A stretch of DNA of 64,000 nucleotides from Callorhinus ursinus (taxonomy: Eukaryota; Chordata; Mammalia; Carnivora; Otariidae). The position numbers and the translations under genes were made by a program. Under the pieces are notes generated by a model. That model searched no databases. It worked only from the letters and a program-made list of their open reading frames with translations, and was not told where the DNA came from. Numbering within the stretch: position 1 is the first letter of the stretch; every line of letters begins with the position of its first letter. Shown piece after piece: positions 60,276-64,000 of this stretch. The stretch spans positions 23,428,587-23,492,586 of the forward strand of contig NW_020312785.1 in NCBI RefSeq assembly GCF_003265705.1, read 5' to 3'.

Positions 60276-62149
60276 AATCACTGTATGAAAACACATGTCC
60301 TCTCATAGGTAAGCTTCTATCAGGGAATCTTCTGCCTTTCCAGAAGTAACCACAAACATGTAAATAACCATTTTAAATGGTAACTACTATGATTTTCATC
60401 GCAATCTCTAATTTCTTTGCTTTGAGATAAACTCGTCAGTCAATCCCTTCATGTAAACTACGAAACTCCCTTGCCTGGTGTAACTATTTTGGCAACAGCA
60501 GCCTAGAATATTCAGAAAATGGCCCATCAGAGAGAACAATGAAAAGTAATACTTAATAACAATGAAAAGTTTATGAATTGGTCCTTTTATTTTTCTTGTC
60601 CCTTTCCTCCTCTTGAAAAGAAAATGTATTATTATGTAAAAGGTCCTTCCGAACATTCTCGGAATTAATCTGGAGGAAATTTTAGACTGTAATTCTACCC
60701 GGCTGCTTCCCCAGTGTTGGAATTCCCTACACACAGTCTCTGAAGAGAGCTCATGCAGGCCCCACTTCGTTATTTACAATGACTGAGTTCTTATTACCTG
60801 TACCATACGTATGCCGTGCATTCTGTGTCTGTGTACACATTCTTCAAAGACAGGGCTCAGAACGCTATGCAGGTAGGACACGGGGAGGAGACACAGTAGT
60901 TCCAGTGGCAACAACCCCACCATCGCAGCAATGGCCAACACACCCCCTACTTGCCCACAACTCATGTCATCTTCTTTGCATTATTGAATCTTTTTTGGGG
61001 GAAAACATCTCGATTACCCTACGACAAGGCTCTAACTCCAACTGTGACATGGGTCTACCTGAGTTCTGAACTGAAAACTGCCTTGTACCTTTAACTCTGA
61101 CCCAGCTCCTTCATAGGAATCTCTACTTGGGGAAATTTTTTTTTTTTTTTTTTTTTTGCAGCCATGTTACAGAAATGGTTATAGAAATTATGGCTGCTCT
61201 CTTATGAATCCATTTCCAATAAGTCTCTCCTGAATGCCCCCCACCCCTGGCTTTTCTCCTTATCCTTACTACACAAACGTTCTGTTCTTTCTTCCAGATT
61301 TTTCCCCAAGTTCCAGCCTAACCTTCAGCTGAGCATCACAGTATCTCAGAAGCAGCCCAAGAATCAGACAATGAAATCTTCCTCAATGTTACTTCTACTC
61401 CTTGGTTCTGTTTTGTTGCCTGGGATTAAAATACGCATACCCTTTTCACATGATGGTCTCTTAAAATGTTAAGGAAAAAAATACCATGTCTACTCTAACT
61501 TTCTTATTTTGGGGGGAAAACACGCCAAGATCCCTGAACTTCTTTTCCAGTGATGTGATTTTCAGCCTTCAGTGCAGCTCTGCCAACTAACTTCCTTGTC
61601 CTTCTAAAAGTCTACCTGAAAATGTAGTGTTCAGAAAAGAACACATTATTCCATTCATAACCTGACCAGTTCAGAGTAAAGGGAGGGGATTACTTGATCC
61701 AGACATAATTCTGCTAATGCCAGCTAAGACCACATTTGTTCTTTTGGCAATGACATCACTCAGTTGACTCAAATGGGTGCTTTAGTTGACTTCAAATACT
61801 GAGATCTGTGTGCCCCCAGCACCCCGACACACACATGTACTCCCCATTTAAGCCTGGTATCCTTAGTCCATCCTTCCACAGTTAAGTTTTAAACCTTAAG
61901 TTTAAGTGGCACACTTCTGAATTTGCTCCATTAATTTAACCTTAGTGTTGACCCATCCTTCCTGTCTATTGAGACAGATTTAATTCCAATGCTCTCATTC
62001 CTCAGCCTGTCTTTCTCAGTTTCATGATATCTGCAGTTTATCAACTCCCTTTATTTTTAGTCCAGACAGTAAAAGAAACATGAGTCCAATAACAAATTCT
62101 TATGGCAGAAAACAGAAATCTGAGTCTTATACACTCATAAATTAATCCT

Positions 62150-62290
62150 TGTCCAAACCTGTGGAGTGCCTATTTTTAGCCCCATTTTATATATGTGACG
62201 AAACTGAAGCGCAGGACAAACTAACTTGCTCAGGGCTACATAGCTCATAGGTTCAGGAGGTGAGATTAAAAATCCTTTGACTTCAAAATG
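62150..62290 (-). mobile_element. MIR SINE fragment
   Basis: Reverse MIR core: CCCATTTTATATATGTGACG, then AAACTGAAGCGCAGGACAAA and CTTGCTCAGGGCTACATAGC. Confidence 0.6.
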
Positions 62291-63722
62291 GCAGGCCTAT
62301 TTCACCATATTTCCCGTCTTCCAAATGACATGAGTTTATTTCACTTAGGTTGCTCCCCTAGCTATTCACATATAAAGGTAAGTCAGTTAAAATGTAAAAA
62401 GACTTAAATTAATTTTCAGATTGTGAACTACCTCCTTATTTACAAATGAGGATGTAGACTACAAAATCATTCATAAGAGTATATAACAGAATAGCAGTCA
62501 ATCAAAACGGAGGAGTCTCCTAGGTAGAGACCCCTATAGTCGGGACAAAAATTTAAATTCACTTTACAGCTGTCATTGGGTCTGCATTCTTTACAAATGC
62601 GTATCTAATATTGAAAACCTCAAACTGCATTAAGGCAGGCTCCAAGAATATTAGCGTTCCTGATGAAGTGACTCATAATAGCAAATATAGGCACTTAGGT
62701 GTGTTGAATTCACACAGCAGGAGACAAACATGGACATGTTCTACAACTCAGTTTGCTTTCTGTGTGAATTCTGAAGCAAAAGGTCCTTCCAGAAAGATTC
62801 TTTATACACTCATCAGAGAAGACAAAACAAGCAAAATGGCTGGCAGACCCTCTCTAAAACCAGTAAAAAATAGTTTTAAGTCTTTCAGTCCTTGTGTGTA
62901 CAACTTGTTACTATCACTATATCTAAGTTACATTTTTTTTCCTTTGTAAAGGTAAACTCAAGACTGAGATATTATGATTCCTCTGAATGTTAAGAAAATA
63001 ATGGCATATTTCTATCACTACCATCTAGAATTTTCTTTTTCTATTAATATAAGAACGTATTTTTGTGACAATATGTTAAAAAAGGGTAAAGATTGATTCA
63101 AATCACCTTTTTATTCAATATGTACATTTCACTCCTATTAAAGCTTTAAAATAATAAGTGGGGCATGGTGGTGGATGGAAGGTCATCTGTTGAAATCTAA
63201 TTTTTATTCACAAAAGACAATAAAAAGCAGTATATCCAGAATGTGGCCCAAGTGAGCAAATTTCTAATTTGCCCCACATATTCATTTTTCCTTTTCTCTG
63301 TTTCTTTAACTCAGCTTGGACCAAAATATACATGACTTTCATTTAAAAGTTTAATATACCATGGCTCATATAACTGACAATGAAAGACAGACCAAACATA
63401 CTGACCTGAAGTATTTTTTTCCCATGCTTCATAGGGGGAGAAACCAAATATAATACAAAAATACACACTGTTTTTGTCTGATTGGATTGTGATTTTATAA
63501 AATGAGAGACACTGCTCTTTGTTAGTAACCTTATCTTGGGAGTACTTAGTCCAGAAAACAATAAAGTTTGCAGACATTGTGTTTGTGTATTAAAAATTAA
63601 TGGAGCTCCTGGAAGAACAGATCTGTCTTACATACACAATTAGCACGTATGCAGTACAAACCACTGACTTGTGAAAGTGTAACATCTAAGAATAAGTAGG
63701 TGTCACAAGGTTGAGTAAATCA

Positions 63723-64000
<278 letters not shown>

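Overview
The window is mammalian nuclear DNA from a carnivore. It holds the 3' two thirds of one gene, ROBO1 (roundabout guidance receptor 1), on the minus strand, so transcription runs from the right edge to the left. Dispersed short interspersed elements of the carnivore tRNA-derived type (CAN-SINEs) begin GGGCGCCTGGGTGGCTCAG and end in a CT-rich stretch plus AATAAAATCTTT. This head differs from the main dog family, and the body lacks the cat-type insert. I therefore favour a non-dog caniform (bear, mustelid or seal group); the order is firm, the family is inference.

I placed 16 coding exons by matching translated blocks to the ROBO1 protein family and then fixing both splice sites base by base. 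All 16 stay open, every exon-exon phase agrees, and together they give 980 complete codons without a frameshift or stop. Right to left they encode the second half of fibronectin type III domain 1 (63.7-63.9 kb), FN3 domain 2 (57.2-58.2 kb), FN3 domain 3 (52.9-56.2 kb), the membrane-spanning segment (48.7-48.9 kb), two very small exons of 27 and 43 nt just inside the membrane (42.9-44.4 kb), and a long cytoplasmic tail (3.7-36.6 kb). The tail carries the conserved tyrosine motif TPYATTQLI, the Ena/VASP-type motif LPPPPAHPP and the SH3-binding proline motif LPPPPVPPP. The N-terminal Ig domains and first half of FN3-1 lie beyond the right edge. The final coding exon, stop codon and 3' UTR lie beyond the left edge.

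The rest is intron: about 13 CAN-SINEs, two L1 3' ends, two old MaLR-type LTRs, old L2 and MIR fragments, microsatellites and one 400-N assembly gap (7712-8111). No second gene, RNA gene, CRISPR array or new multi-gene system is supported. The best points for a second look are: a GC-AG intron after exon w3; an in-frame 27-nt cassette exon next to the membrane; two head-only SINE insertions of 22-23 bp with perfect target-site duplications and no tail; an apparently identical 272-bp-period tandem duplication next to a TA repeat; an antisense SINE 156 bp from the exon w13 acceptor; and two strong CTCF-like motifs. Exons are named w1-w16 in transcript order. Residue numbers refer to the 980-residue fragment, not the full protein.
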